Under the pieces are notes generated by a model. That model saw only the letters and a list, made by a program, of their open reading frames with translations. It was not told where the DNA came from and did no database searches. A program made the position numbers and the translations under genes. This document shows, in pieces, positions 7,030-13,342 of a DNA stretch of 13,342 bases (its first letter is position 1; each line of letters begins with the position of its first letter). Origin of the DNA: Candidatus Stramentimicrobium fermentans (GTDB taxonomy: Bacteria; Atribacterota; Phoenicimicrobiia; Phoenicimicrobiales; Stramentimicrobiaceae); the NCBI GenBank assembly GCA_012520575.1, contig JAAYOB010000037.1, forward strand, positions 1 through 13,342, read 5' to 3'.

Positions 7030-7899
7030 ATGAAAATGTCTAAAAAGCTACGAAATTTATTTAAAGAAAAAAGAACAATTGTTGCTCCCGGCGCCCATGA
7101 TGTGTTAACAGCGAGAATTATTGAACAAACCGGATTCGATGCAGTTTATATGACCGGATATGGCACTTCCGCCAGTGTGCTGGGAAGGCCGGATGTCGGA
7201 TTATTAACTATGACCGAGATGGTAGAAAGAGCAAGGAATATAGCCGATATTATTAATGTTCCCTTGATTGCGGATGCTGACACCGGGTATGGAGATGTAA
7301 TAAATGTCATTAGAACAGTAAGAGAGTATGAAAAAGTTGGAGTTGCCTGCATACAATTAGAAGACCAGGTGGCACCAAAAAAGTGCGGGCACATGTTGGG
7401 AAGAGAGATTATTCCGGCAGAAGAAATGGTGAGGAAGATTAAGGCTGCCCTGGATGCACGTACTGACCCGGATTTTATGATAATGGCTAGGACCGATGCC
7501 AGAACTAATTATGGTTATGAAGAAGCAATCAGAAGGTGCAAACTTTATAAAGAAGCAGGAGCAGATATTATTTTCTTTGAATCACCTGAAAGTAAAGAAG
7601 AAATGGAAAAACTAAATAAAGAACTCGGCGATACTCTGACATTAGCAAATATGTTAGAGAAAGGCAGGACTCCTCTTCTTAATGTTGCCGAATTAGAACA
7701 ATTAGGTTACAATTTAGTAATTTTTTGTGTTTCATCTGTCTACGTTACTACCAGGGCAGTTAAGGAACTTATGGAATATCTTAAAGAGAATGGAACTACA
7801 AAAGACTTGATTCAAGACAAAATGATATCATTTGAAGAATTTAATACCATGATTGGGCTGGATGACATTAGAGCAATAGAAGAAAAGTATAAGATTTGA
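7030..7899 (+). CDS. Isocitrate lyase/PEP mutase superfamily C-C lyase
   Basis: 289 residues from the ATG at 7030, a TIM-barrel family of this size. Motifs in order: APGAHDVLTA (19-28), TGYGTSAS (42-49), the metal-binding DADTGYGD (82-89), LED (110-112), the gating loop KKCGH with presumed catalytic C119 (117-121), MARTDA (152-157), FFESP (182-186) and NMLEKGRTP (207-215). An intact cysteine loop is the mark of true lyases (methylisocitrate lyase, 2,3-dimethylmalate lyase, oxaloacetate hydrolase) rather than PEP mutase. In this operon it may cleave a 2-hydroxy-dicarboxylate or act on oxaloacetate; the exact substrate is unknown. An ATG at 7012 lies upstream, but AGAGGG (7017-7022) sits between it and 7030, favouring the latter. 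It begins 49 bases after the dehydrogenase. Confidence 0.85.
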   Translation: MKMSKKLRNLFKEKRTIVAPGAHDVLTARIIEQTGFDAVYMTGYGTSASVLGRPDVGLLTMTEMVERARNIADIINVPLIADADTGYGDVINVIRTVREYEKVGVACIQLEDQVAPKKCGHMLGREIIPAEEMVRKIKAALDARTDPDFMIMARTDARTNYGYEEAIRRCKLYKEAGADIIFFESPESKEEMEKLNKELGDTLTLANMLEKGRTPLLNVAELEQLGYNLVIFCVSSVYVTTRAVKELMEYLKENGTTKDLIQDKMISFEEFNTMIGLDDIRAIEEKYKI

Positions 7900-7912
7900 T
7901 AATAGATAACAT

Positions 7913-8039
7913 TACTATAGCCATGTCTTTTATTGTTTAGAATAACCATGGTAGGTCAATTGAGAACAAATACTATAGCCAAAGCCTTAGATGCAGGGTA
8001 ATTAAAAGAAGTTAATGCAATGGCTTTGGCTTGGCTATA
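7913..8039 (+). promoter_or_regulatory. Nested inverted repeats upstream of larA
   Basis: AGCCAAAGCC (7977-7986) is the reverse complement of GGCTTTGGCT (8022-8031). GGCTATA (8033-8039) can pair with TATAGCC in either of two copies, 7916-7922 or 7974-7980; each copy sits in a 10-base direct repeat, TACTATAGCC (7913-7922, 7971-7980). A further pairing, CCATG (7921-7925) with CATGG (7947-7951), competes with part of this. No T-run follows. The mutually exclusive pairings would suit a leader or attenuator, but no known riboswitch class was recognised. Confidence 0.45.
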
Positions 8040-8118
8040 TTGGAAAGCATTACATTGTATAGAGCAAAATTTTAACTGACTTTTAAAGTTTTTAAATACG
8101 AATACTTTGGGGGATTAT

Positions 8119-9390
8119 ATGCTTAAAGAAAACAATATTGCATTAAAGTATGGAGATCGGAAGATCGAATTTCAGATAGCAGAAAAAAATATTATAGATA
8201 CTCTTCATGCAAATCAGATAGAACCATTAAAAGAACCCTCTAATAGGCTAGAACAACTTTTAGAAAAACCGATAAACAGCCCATCTTTGGAACAATTAAT
8301 TCGGGAGAAGAAAGCCCAAAAGATTTCAATTATTGTCAATGATGTCACTAGGCCCACGCCCTATCAGGTTCTTCTGCCCCCACTGCTTAAGAAACTCGAG
8401 GCATCCGGAGTTAAAAAAGAAAATATCATATTTTTGATTGCTACCGGAGCTCATCGTGGAAATACTAGGGAAGAAAATATTAAAACTTTTGGAGAGGAAC
8501 TCGTATCTTCCTATCAATTTGTTAATCATAGCTGTGATGATGAGGGATTGATTGATTTAGGTGAATTAAAAAGTGGAAACCGTTTGCTTGTCAATCCAAT
8601 TGTAGAGCAAATTGATTTTATTATTACTACAGGTGTTATCGTACCCCATTATATCGCAGGATTCTCCGGTGGAAGAAAATCAATCCTCCCGGGGATATGT
8701 GGCAGGGAAACCATTGAAAAAAACCATGCCTTTATGGTTCATCCTAAGGCTGCAACCGGTAATTTAGAAGGTAACCCCGTTCAAGAAGAGATGACAGAAG
8801 CGATAGGAAAGGTTAAAGTAGATTTTAATATTAATGTAGTTACCGATGAAGATGGTAATATTGTAGATATTGTAGCCGGAGAGTTGATAGCCTCCTGGCT
8901 GCAGGGAGTAGAAGTTTGTAAGAATACCTATCTTTGTCCTATAAAAGAGAAGGCCGATGCAGTCTTTACCAGTGCCGGTGGATATCCTAAAGACATTAAT
9001 ATCTATCAAGCCCAAAAAGCATTAGATAACGCCTATCAGGCAGTGAAGCCCGGCGGGACCATAGCTTTATTAGCTGAGTGTCGTGAAGGTATCGGGAATT
9101 CTATTTGCCAACAATGGATTGAGGAAGCACGTTCTATCGAAGATATAGAGGCACGTCTAAAGAAACGGTTTGTTTTGGGAGGACATAAGGCCTATGCTAT
9201 AGCCAAAGTGGCTAAAGAAGTAGAAATTATCTTAATATCCTCACTACACAAAAAACTAGTGCAAAAAATGTTTATGATTCCGGCTAATGGCATACAGGAT
9301 GCCCTTACCCTGGTTCAGAAAAAACATGGCTCTAATTTTAATTGCTATATAATACCCAACGGAAGTGTTGTCCTGCCACAAATAAAATAA
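8119..9390 (+). CDS. larA: LarA-family nickel-dependent 2-hydroxyacid racemase/epimerase
   Basis: 423 residues, the LarA size (lactate racemase catalytic subunit, DUF2088 family). Active-site residues of Lactiplantibacillus LarA are all present at nearly constant offset: D75 and R78 in NDVTRPTP, H112 in ATGAHRG, H177 in VPHYIAGFSGGRK, K187 (the lysine that bears the nickel-pincer nucleotide), H203 in KNHAFM, Y296 and K300 in YQAQK. The enzyme moves a hydride at C2 of a 2-hydroxyacid. Relatives act on lactate, malate, other hydroxyacids or aldonates; the operon suggests malate or tartrate. Start ATG 8119 is preceded by GGGGGA (8109-8114); the in-frame TTG at 8107 overlaps that site and is rejected. 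The cofactor genes larB, larC and larE are not in the window. Confidence 0.88.
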   Translation: MLKENNIALKYGDRKIEFQIAEKNIIDTLHANQIEPLKEPSNRLEQLLEKPINSPSLEQLIREKKAQKISIIVNDVTRPTPYQVLLPPLLKKLEASGVKKENIIFLIATGAHRGNTREENIKTFGEELVSSYQFVNHSCDDEGLIDLGELKSGNRLLVNPIVEQIDFIITTGVIVPHYIAGFSGGRKSILPGICGRETIEKNHAFMVHPKAATGNLEGNPVQEEMTEAIGKVKVDFNINVVTDEDGNIVDIVAGELIASWLQGVEVCKNTYLCPIKEKADAVFTSAGGYPKDINIYQAQKALDNAYQAVKPGGTIALLAECREGIGNSICQQWIEEARSIEDIEARLKKRFVLGGHKAYAIAKVAKEVEIILISSLHKKLVQKMFMIPANGIQDALTLVQKKHGSNFNCYIIPNGSVVLPQIK

Positions 9391-9573
9391 GAAATGAAAT
9401 CATTATATATAGAACTGCCATTCAACCCGCTCATCTCTCTCTTTCAATATAATTTTCTAAATTTCATTAATATTGCCGACTTTGAATGGCGCCCAGACAT
9501 GTTACTGTGAAATTTTCAGTAGGGTAGTGAAGAAATCAATAATATGGTATTGGAACGCGCTTTTTAATAGTAA

Positions 9574-9702
9574 ATAGGTGTAGACTTACCTAAAAATACT
9601 CAATCGGAGTATCCTTTAATCCACTATGAACCCCCGCCTGTAAGGATGTGGGGTGTCTGTGAAGTAAGGAATTTTAAGAAACATTTGGCGATAGAAAATT
9701 AA
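9574..9702 (+). pseudogene. Orphan open frame without start, possible gene remnant
   Basis: 42 stop-free codons end at TAA 9700-9702 and are bounded upstream by an in-frame TAA at 9571-9573. There is no credible start codon near a ribosome site. The predicted tail contains a YEPPP segment and a WGVCEV segment. I recognise no family. It overlaps three small hairpins, so it may be a gene tail, a mobile-element end, or chance. Confidence 0.2.
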
Positions 9703-9721
9703 AGTAAATAAGGAGCAAATG

Positions 9722-9851
9722 ATGTTAAAAAAGATAATATACCTAATCGTTTTGATGGCAATATTATTTTTAATGTCCGGCTGCAGCTGAGGCTAAAAAA
9801 TATATTTTACCGGTCGGTAGAATTGATAATATTTTGTTGATAATTACATAA
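9722..9851 (+). pseudogene. Broken lipoprotein gene (5' remnant, frameshifted)
   Basis: A ribosome site AGGAG (9711-9715) leads into ATG 9722 and a 22-residue peptide that is a complete lipoprotein signal: KK near the N-terminus, a hydrophobic core, then the lipobox LMSGC, stopping at TGA 9788-9790. Shifting frame by one base at about 9783 gives a plausible continuation (AAEAKKYILPVGRI and a few more residues) up to TAA 9849-9851, similar in style to the start of a mature substrate-binding protein. Most likely a binding-protein lipoprotein gene truncated after a frameshift. A short real lipopeptide is a less likely alternative. Confidence 0.5.
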
Positions 9852-9863
9852 TGCCAGATTGTT

Positions 9864-10595
9864 TTATTGGGTTGATGAATTATCTATAGTTCCCGTAATT
9901 CGCAAGAAAAGCATATTATTCTGAGGATCGTTAGTCATAATGCGAACTGCCTTACGAAAATCCCCCTCTTTTAACCGGCTGACATCTAAATAAACTTCTG
10001 CCAGTTGTTGTCCTTCCGAAGGTATAGTAAGCGGCAATAATAGATTATGGCTGAATAATTCTTCTGCCACTATATCTTCAATTATTAGGTCGGCATCACC
10101 TGTATTTGTGATGCAAAATTGTGAAATAGCCTGTTCCTTACAATTAATAGTTCCCAGATCAAAGGTCTGCTGTGATAACTCTATAACAGGATGAGGAACC
10201 CTTAAAACGGTTATAGATAACTCGATTTTCTTTTCAGGGGCTTTGGGGTCATTTGATTTAATGGTAAAATTCTTTGAAACATATCCCTCATATCCATAAG
10301 GGTCAAAGATAGTACCAAGCATCGTTTTTCCTCCAGCCGGAATAGTTTTTTCGGCTAATTCCAAGCTGACACATGCACAGGAGGAATAGATTGATTCAAT
10401 TTTCAGATCAGCCTCGCCTTCATTTTTTAAGGTAAATTGATGTGCTGCAATCTCATCGGGTTTAACTTCACCGTAATACCATTCCTCTTCAGATAATACT
10501 AACTTAGGCTCCTTAGGATTACCGCAACCAGTTAAGCAGAGAAGGGTAATAAAGAAAATAAGAACAATGATTGATTGTTTTTTTGAACATACCAT
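9864..10595 (-). CDS. DUF1573 lipoprotein with two repeats
   Basis: 243 residues. The N-terminus is a lipoprotein signal ending in the lipobox LTGC (C24), so the protein should be membrane-anchored outside the cytoplasm. Two immunoglobulin-like DUF1573 repeats follow, about 33-130 and 137-236. The first carries the characteristic SSCACV (C73 and C75) after an FTLKNEGEADL segment; the second has the matching ITNTGDADL but no paired cysteines. Both end in an SNDP/TNDP strand. Function of DUF1573 is unknown; CxC pairs often accompany redox proteins. The ribosome site GAGAGG lies 11 bases before the ATG. It is 27 bases downstream of the redoxin-like gene on the same strand, so the two form an operon. 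Confidence 0.88.
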   Translation of the reverse strand: MVCSKKQSIIVLIFFITLLCLTGCGNPKEPKLVLSEEEWYYGEVKPDEIAAHQFTLKNEGEADLKIESIYSSCACVSLELAEKTIPAGGKTMLGTIFDPYGYEGYVSKNFTIKSNDPKAPEKKIELSITVLRVPHPVIELSQQTFDLGTINCKEQAISQFCITNTGDADLIIEDIVAEELFSHNLLLPLTIPSEGQQLAEVYLDVSRLKEGDFRKAVRIMTNDPQNNMLFLRITGTIDNSSTQ

Positions 10596-10622
10596 TATAA
10601 CTAATACCTCTCAAAACAATTA

Positions 10623-11243
10623 TTACCAATCAGGCGGGGGACTGCATCCGTCATCACATCCGCTGCTGCTACTTTCCTTAGCTTTACGAGAGGAGAAGGT
10701 AAAGCTCAGATACTGATAAAAGCTCGTTTCATGTCGTTTAGTAAAGAGGTCATAGGCCTTTCTAATATAAAGGTCAGACCTTAACATAAGAATGGTAGGG
10801 TAGCCTTCTATTCCGTATTCAGCATTTACCTTACCCTGTTCGTCCCATAGCATGATGAAGGGAACGCCGGTTTCCTCTGTTAGATTAGTGAAATTTTCTA
10901 ATATTACATCTGTGTCCTCATTTTTCTCAAAAATTGCCACAATCTGATAACTTTCCTGTGGCTGATAATCATAAAAGAAGGCAATTAAGTCTTCTAATTT
11001 CCCGACAGAAGTCTCATCTCCAATATCTATAAAACAGAGCATCAGATGCTGTTGTTTATTGAGAAATTGATTTAGCTGATAGGCTTTACCATCTAAAGTA
11101 TTTAGACTAAAATCAGGTGCAGGGGAACCGACCTTATATTGAGCTAATGATGAACTGAAAGTAAGGAAGAATATGCCTACAACGGCAACTATTATAAATA
11201 TAATCGTATTAATACTAAAATTTTTAGTTCTTTTTTTAAACAT
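10623..11243 (-). CDS. Exported redoxin-like protein lacking the CxxC active site
   Basis: 206 residues. An N-terminal hydrophobic segment (about 12-34) is a signal peptide or anchor. The thioredoxin-fold redoxin (AhpC/TlpA type) begins at VGSPAPDFSLNTLDGK (38-53) and includes the cis-proline loop GYPTILML (147-154). Where TlpA proteins have WCxxC after the first strand, this one has LCFIDIGDETS (69-79): both catalytic cysteines are missing and only C70 is nearby. The C-terminal tail is unusual: four serines, then CDDGC (C196, C200), then prolines. The domain may be a catalytically degenerate binding module, or the tail may supply the thiols. Ribosome site AAGGAG at 11256-11261, 12 bases from the ATG; an in-frame stop lies just upstream, so the start is secure. 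Confidence 0.82.
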   Translation of the reverse strand: MFKKRTKNFSINTIIFIIVAVVGIFFLTFSSSLAQYKVGSPAPDFSLNTLDGKAYQLNQFLNKQQHLMLCFIDIGDETSVGKLEDLIAFFYDYQPQESYQIVAIFEKNEDTDVILENFTNLTEETGVPFIMLWDEQGKVNAEYGIEGYPTILMLRSDLYIRKAYDLFTKRHETSFYQYLSFTFSSRKAKESSSSGCDDGCSPPPDW

Positions 11244-11291
11244 AGTAAACTATAACTCCTTATTGATGCAATATATTATTGTATCATTTTT

Positions 11292-11297
11292 ATTATA
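11292..11297 (-). promoter_or_regulatory. Putative -10 box for the redoxin-DUF1573 operon
   Basis: TATAAT read on the minus strand, about 50 bases before the ATG at 11243. No good TTGACA-like -35 is found at 16-18 bases, so this is a tentative call based on the perfect -10 and its position. Confidence 0.35.
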
Positions 11298-11488
11298 TAA
11301 CATTTTACGGAAAACTTCATTAAAATATAGCTATTTAACCTAAATATTATTATCGCCTTATAAATAGATAGTATTAGAAATACAATTAAGTAGTTATCAG
11401 GTTTCTATCCTGTAGATATAGTTTTAAATTCATAATGAAGTAAAAACCACTGCTAAGACTGTCGATTTCGTCCAAATCTCAAAAAATT

Positions 11489-11517
11489 TTGATGTTCTAA
11501 AATAGAATAGGTATAAT
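11489..11517 (+). promoter_or_regulatory. Sigma-70-type promoter for the thioredoxin/CcdA fusion gene
   Basis: TTGATG (11489-11494, 4 of 6 to consensus) and TATAAT (11512-11517, 6 of 6) are separated by exactly 17 bases. The predicted start is near 11524, giving a leader of about 45 bases before the ATG at 11569. Confidence 0.65.
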
Positions 11518-11568
11518 GAAAAATATATTATCAGATAGAATGCCATAAGAATAATAGCGGAGTTTTAA

Positions 11569-12813
11569 ATGAATAGAATTTATCAAAAACGAATAGGTTT
11601 TAACCTTAAGAATAGCGGTGGCATGATTACCACCATTTTTTTATTATTGCTTTTATTGTTTCACAATTGCAATACAGGAGATTCCTCTTGCTGGGCTCAA
11701 GAAGTCACTGCCGGCAATTCAGTTGAACCGGTATCTGTCTATATTGCTGATTTTTTTGAACCAGGCTGCCATGATTGCGAAAAAGTAGATAGACTTTTGG
11801 AGCAAATTACATTTTTACATCCAAATGTAGAGATAAGAAAGTTTGATATCTCCGCTCCGGAAGGTGTAACATTCGCAGAAAAATTGGGTGAGATATACGG
11901 TGTCTCGGAATATGACCGTTTAGTAGTTCCCCTAATCTATATCGGTGACAACTATCTCTTAAGAGACCAGATTAACTATGACAGCATTCTGGACTTAGTA
12001 GAGCGGGCCGGGGCAGAGGACATTCCTCCCTGGGAAAGAGCAGAAGAAGATGATAGTTCTGTCCAGCAACGGCTTATAGAGCGTTTCCAATCCTTTGGCA
12101 TCGGGGCAATTGCCATAAGCGGACTTATTGACGGGATTAACCCCTGTGCCTTTGCTACCATAATCTTTTTTATCTCTTATCTTGCTTTGATTAAGAGGAC
12201 CGGAAAAGAATTGCTCCTGGTGGGCAGTATGTTTACCCTGGCAATATTTTTGACCTATTTTCTAATCGGTGCCGGTGCCTTAAGGGTAGTAACAACGCTT
12301 TCTTTCTTACCGCTCGCCAGGCAGATATTCATCTATGTTACCGCCGGAATAGGTCTTATTTTGGGAATACTGAGTCTTTCGGATTATTTTAAGTACAAAA
12401 AGACGGGAGAAACCTCTGAGGCAACTCTACAGTTACCGCCTCGCATTAAACAGATGATCCATTCCACTATTCGGAAGAATGTCAAAACCCATAATTTTGT
12501 CATAATGGCTGCGGTAACCGGCTTTATGGTTTCTATCTTAGAGTTAGCCTGCACCGGACAAATATATTTACCTACTTTAATCTTTATCAGCCATGTACCG
12601 GAATTGAGAGGACATGGATTATCTTATCTTTTACTATATAATTTTATGTTTGTGGTGCCTTTAATTTTGGTCTTCTTATTTACCTACTGGGGAACCAGCT
12701 CGCAGAGATGGGCTGAATTGACCAAACAGCACTTTGGTGCTACGAAATTGATTATGGCTGCTCTATTCTTTGGGCTGGCTATCATGCTTATTCTTACCGG
12801 AGTGCTCTTTTAG
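11569..12813 (+). CDS. Thioredoxin-like domain fused to CcdA/DsbD-type membrane protein
   Basis: 414 residues. After a hydrophobic N-terminal segment (about 19-33), an extracytoplasmic thioredoxin/glutaredoxin-like domain carries CHDC (C67, C70) and a cis-proline at VVP (P121). A linker at about 150-170 leads to a membrane domain with roughly six helices. This domain has the two cysteines expected for CcdA/DsbD electron transfer, C193 in GINPCAFATI and C328 in LELACTGQIYLP. The expected role is to move electrons from cytoplasmic thioredoxin across the membrane to thiols outside. The start is fixed by GCGGAG (11557-11562) six bases before the ATG and by a good promoter. It diverges from the redoxin-DUF1573 operon, whose products are likely partners. 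Family and topology are well supported; the specific partner is inference. Confidence 0.88.
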   Translation: MNRIYQKRIGFNLKNSGGMITTIFLLLLLLFHNCNTGDSSCWAQEVTAGNSVEPVSVYIADFFEPGCHDCEKVDRLLEQITFLHPNVEIRKFDISAPEGVTFAEKLGEIYGVSEYDRLVVPLIYIGDNYLLRDQINYDSILDLVERAGAEDIPPWERAEEDDSSVQQRLIERFQSFGIGAIAISGLIDGINPCAFATIIFFISYLALIKRTGKELLLVGSMFTLAIFLTYFLIGAGALRVVTTLSFLPLARQIFIYVTAGIGLILGILSLSDYFKYKKTGETSEATLQLPPRIKQMIHSTIRKNVKTHNFVIMAAVTGFMVSILELACTGQIYLPTLIFISHVPELRGHGLSYLLLYNFMFVVPLILVFLFTYWGTSSQRWAELTKQHFGATKLIMAALFFGLAIMLILTGVLF

Positions 12814-12863
12814 GTCAAAGCAGATATATTAACACAACTATTAAAAAATAGAAGAGGTTTGAC

Positions 12864-13342
12864 TTGGATAAAAAAACTACCCATAACAGTATTTTCTGTT
12901 ATGAATGCGGTTTAAAGATTAATGGAAACGGTTATTTTATTATTGATGAACTACCGGTCTGTTATCGCTGTCTGTTTGGAGAGGTAGAACCTATTTCTAT
13001 CTACCCTATAGGTAGAGTAATCGAGAAAGATGATGAGGGAATATCCAGAGTCGACCTCTTTCCTTATCAACAAAAATTTATGTATAAACTCGAAGAAGAG
13101 GAGCGAATTACTATCATCTATTATCTGCATAAGACTGATTCTATAATAACTATCTTTAATAGAGGGAAAGATAGGAAAGGTAAAAAGGTTGGCGTCTTTG
13201 CTTCTCGAACTCCCAAAAGAACCTCTCGAATTGCAGTAAGTGAAGTATCCCTGGTCCGCATTTCCGGTAATAGCATTTATGTCAGAGGATTAGATGCTTT
13301 TATCGATAGTCCCGTTCTGGATATTAAAGCGAGCAAAAGTTA
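12864..13342 (+). CDS. TrmO/TsaA-like protein with N-terminal zinc ribbon (partial)
   Basis: Open to the window end (159 complete codons). The TTG start at 12864 is supported by AGAAGAGG at 12850-12857 and an in-frame stop at 12849-12851. The N-terminal 40 residues have two CxxC pairs (C12/C15 and C33/C36) about 17 residues apart, a zinc-ribbon-like arrangement. The remainder resembles the TrmO (YaeB/TsaA) beta-barrel that methylates N6 of threonylcarbamoyl-adenosine in tRNA: YPIGRV, then GVFASRTPKR, GNSIYVRGLDAF and SPVLDIKA in the family order. The normally conserved RPNPIG stretch reads RTSRIA, so catalysis may differ. It follows the thioredoxin/CcdA gene by 50 bases, probably in the same transcript. 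The C-terminus lies outside the window. Confidence 0.75.
   Translation, partial: MDKKTTHNSIFCYECGLKINGNGYFIIDELPVCYRCLFGEVEPISIYPIGRVIEKDDEGISRVDLFPYQQKFMYKLEEEERITIIYYLHKTDSIITIFNRGKDRKGKKVGVFASRTPKRTSRIAVSEVSLVRISGNSIYVRGLDAFIDSPVLDIKASKS

Larger units (their letters stand above)
9391..9863. other. Gene-poor junction between larA and the redox module
   Basis: No intact gene. It contains a 9-bp inverted repeat GCCATTCAA (9417-9425) / TTGAATGGC (9482-9490) flanking 56 bases; a run of three small hairpins (9575-9654); a 42-codon open stretch without a start (9574-9702); and a broken lipoprotein gene (9722-9851). The mixture looks like decayed sequence, possibly with a mobile-element end, at a boundary between two functional blocks whose last genes converge here. 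Confidence 0.5.
11244..11568. other. Divergent promoter region of the redox module
   Basis: 325 bases between divergently transcribed genes, AT-rich, without a credible ORF. The rightward promoter is clear (11489-11517). On the leftward strand a TATAAT lies at 11297-11292, with only a weak -35 about 17 bases upstream of it. Nothing else structured was recognised. Confidence 0.55.

Noticed and set aside
9782-9796. TGA at 9788 read as selenocysteine in the short lipoprotein
   Set aside because: An in-frame TAA follows one codon later, so recoding would not rescue a protein; a frameshift explains the data better.

Overview
The window is AT-rich bacterial DNA with strong Shine-Dalgarno sites, frequent TTG/GTG starts and tightly packed genes. 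Together with the gene content (a TRAP transporter, oxygen-sensitive Fe-S dehydratase, nickel-type LarA, lipoproteins) this suggests a low-GC anaerobe, for example a Clostridia-like or Atribacterota-like lineage. No rRNA, tRNA or phylogenetic marker is present, so the lineage is inference only. No transcription regulator gene, CRISPR array or intact insertion sequence was seen.

Region 1 (about 88-9390, all plus strand) is a catabolic island for hydroxylated C4 dicarboxylates, most likely tartrate and/or malate. In order it holds a small Mn-cupin related to bacterial hydroxynitrile lyases; L-tartrate dehydratase subunits TtdA and TtdB (start and stop overlapping); a TRAP transporter (DctP, DctQ, DctM); a tartrate/D-malate-type decarboxylating dehydrogenase; an isocitrate lyase/PEP mutase superfamily lyase with an intact KKCGH loop; and a LarA-type nickel-dependent 2-hydroxyacid racemase. 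A workable model is uptake by DctPQM, interconversion of stereoisomers by LarA, dehydration of L-tartrate to oxaloacetate by TtdAB, oxidation of other isomers or D-malate by the dehydrogenase, and carbon-carbon cleavage or decarboxylation by the lyase. The intergenic DNA holds several structured elements: a perfect 13-bp hairpin between dctP and dctQ, a consensus -10 box followed by an inverted repeat before dctP, similar boxes upstream of both ttdA and dctP, and a nested inverted-repeat structure before larA.

Region 2 (9391-9863) is a gene-poor junction with small hairpins, an orphan reading frame without a start, and the 5' end of a broken lipoprotein gene.

Region 3 (9864-12813) is an envelope thiol/redox module. 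A minus-strand pair (redoxin-like protein without its CxxC, then a two-repeat DUF1573 lipoprotein) is transcribed away from a plus-strand gene that fuses an extracytoplasmic thioredoxin-like domain to a CcdA/DsbD-type membrane domain. Region 4 (12864 to the window end) is a partial TrmO/TsaA-like protein with an N-terminal zinc-ribbon-like segment.
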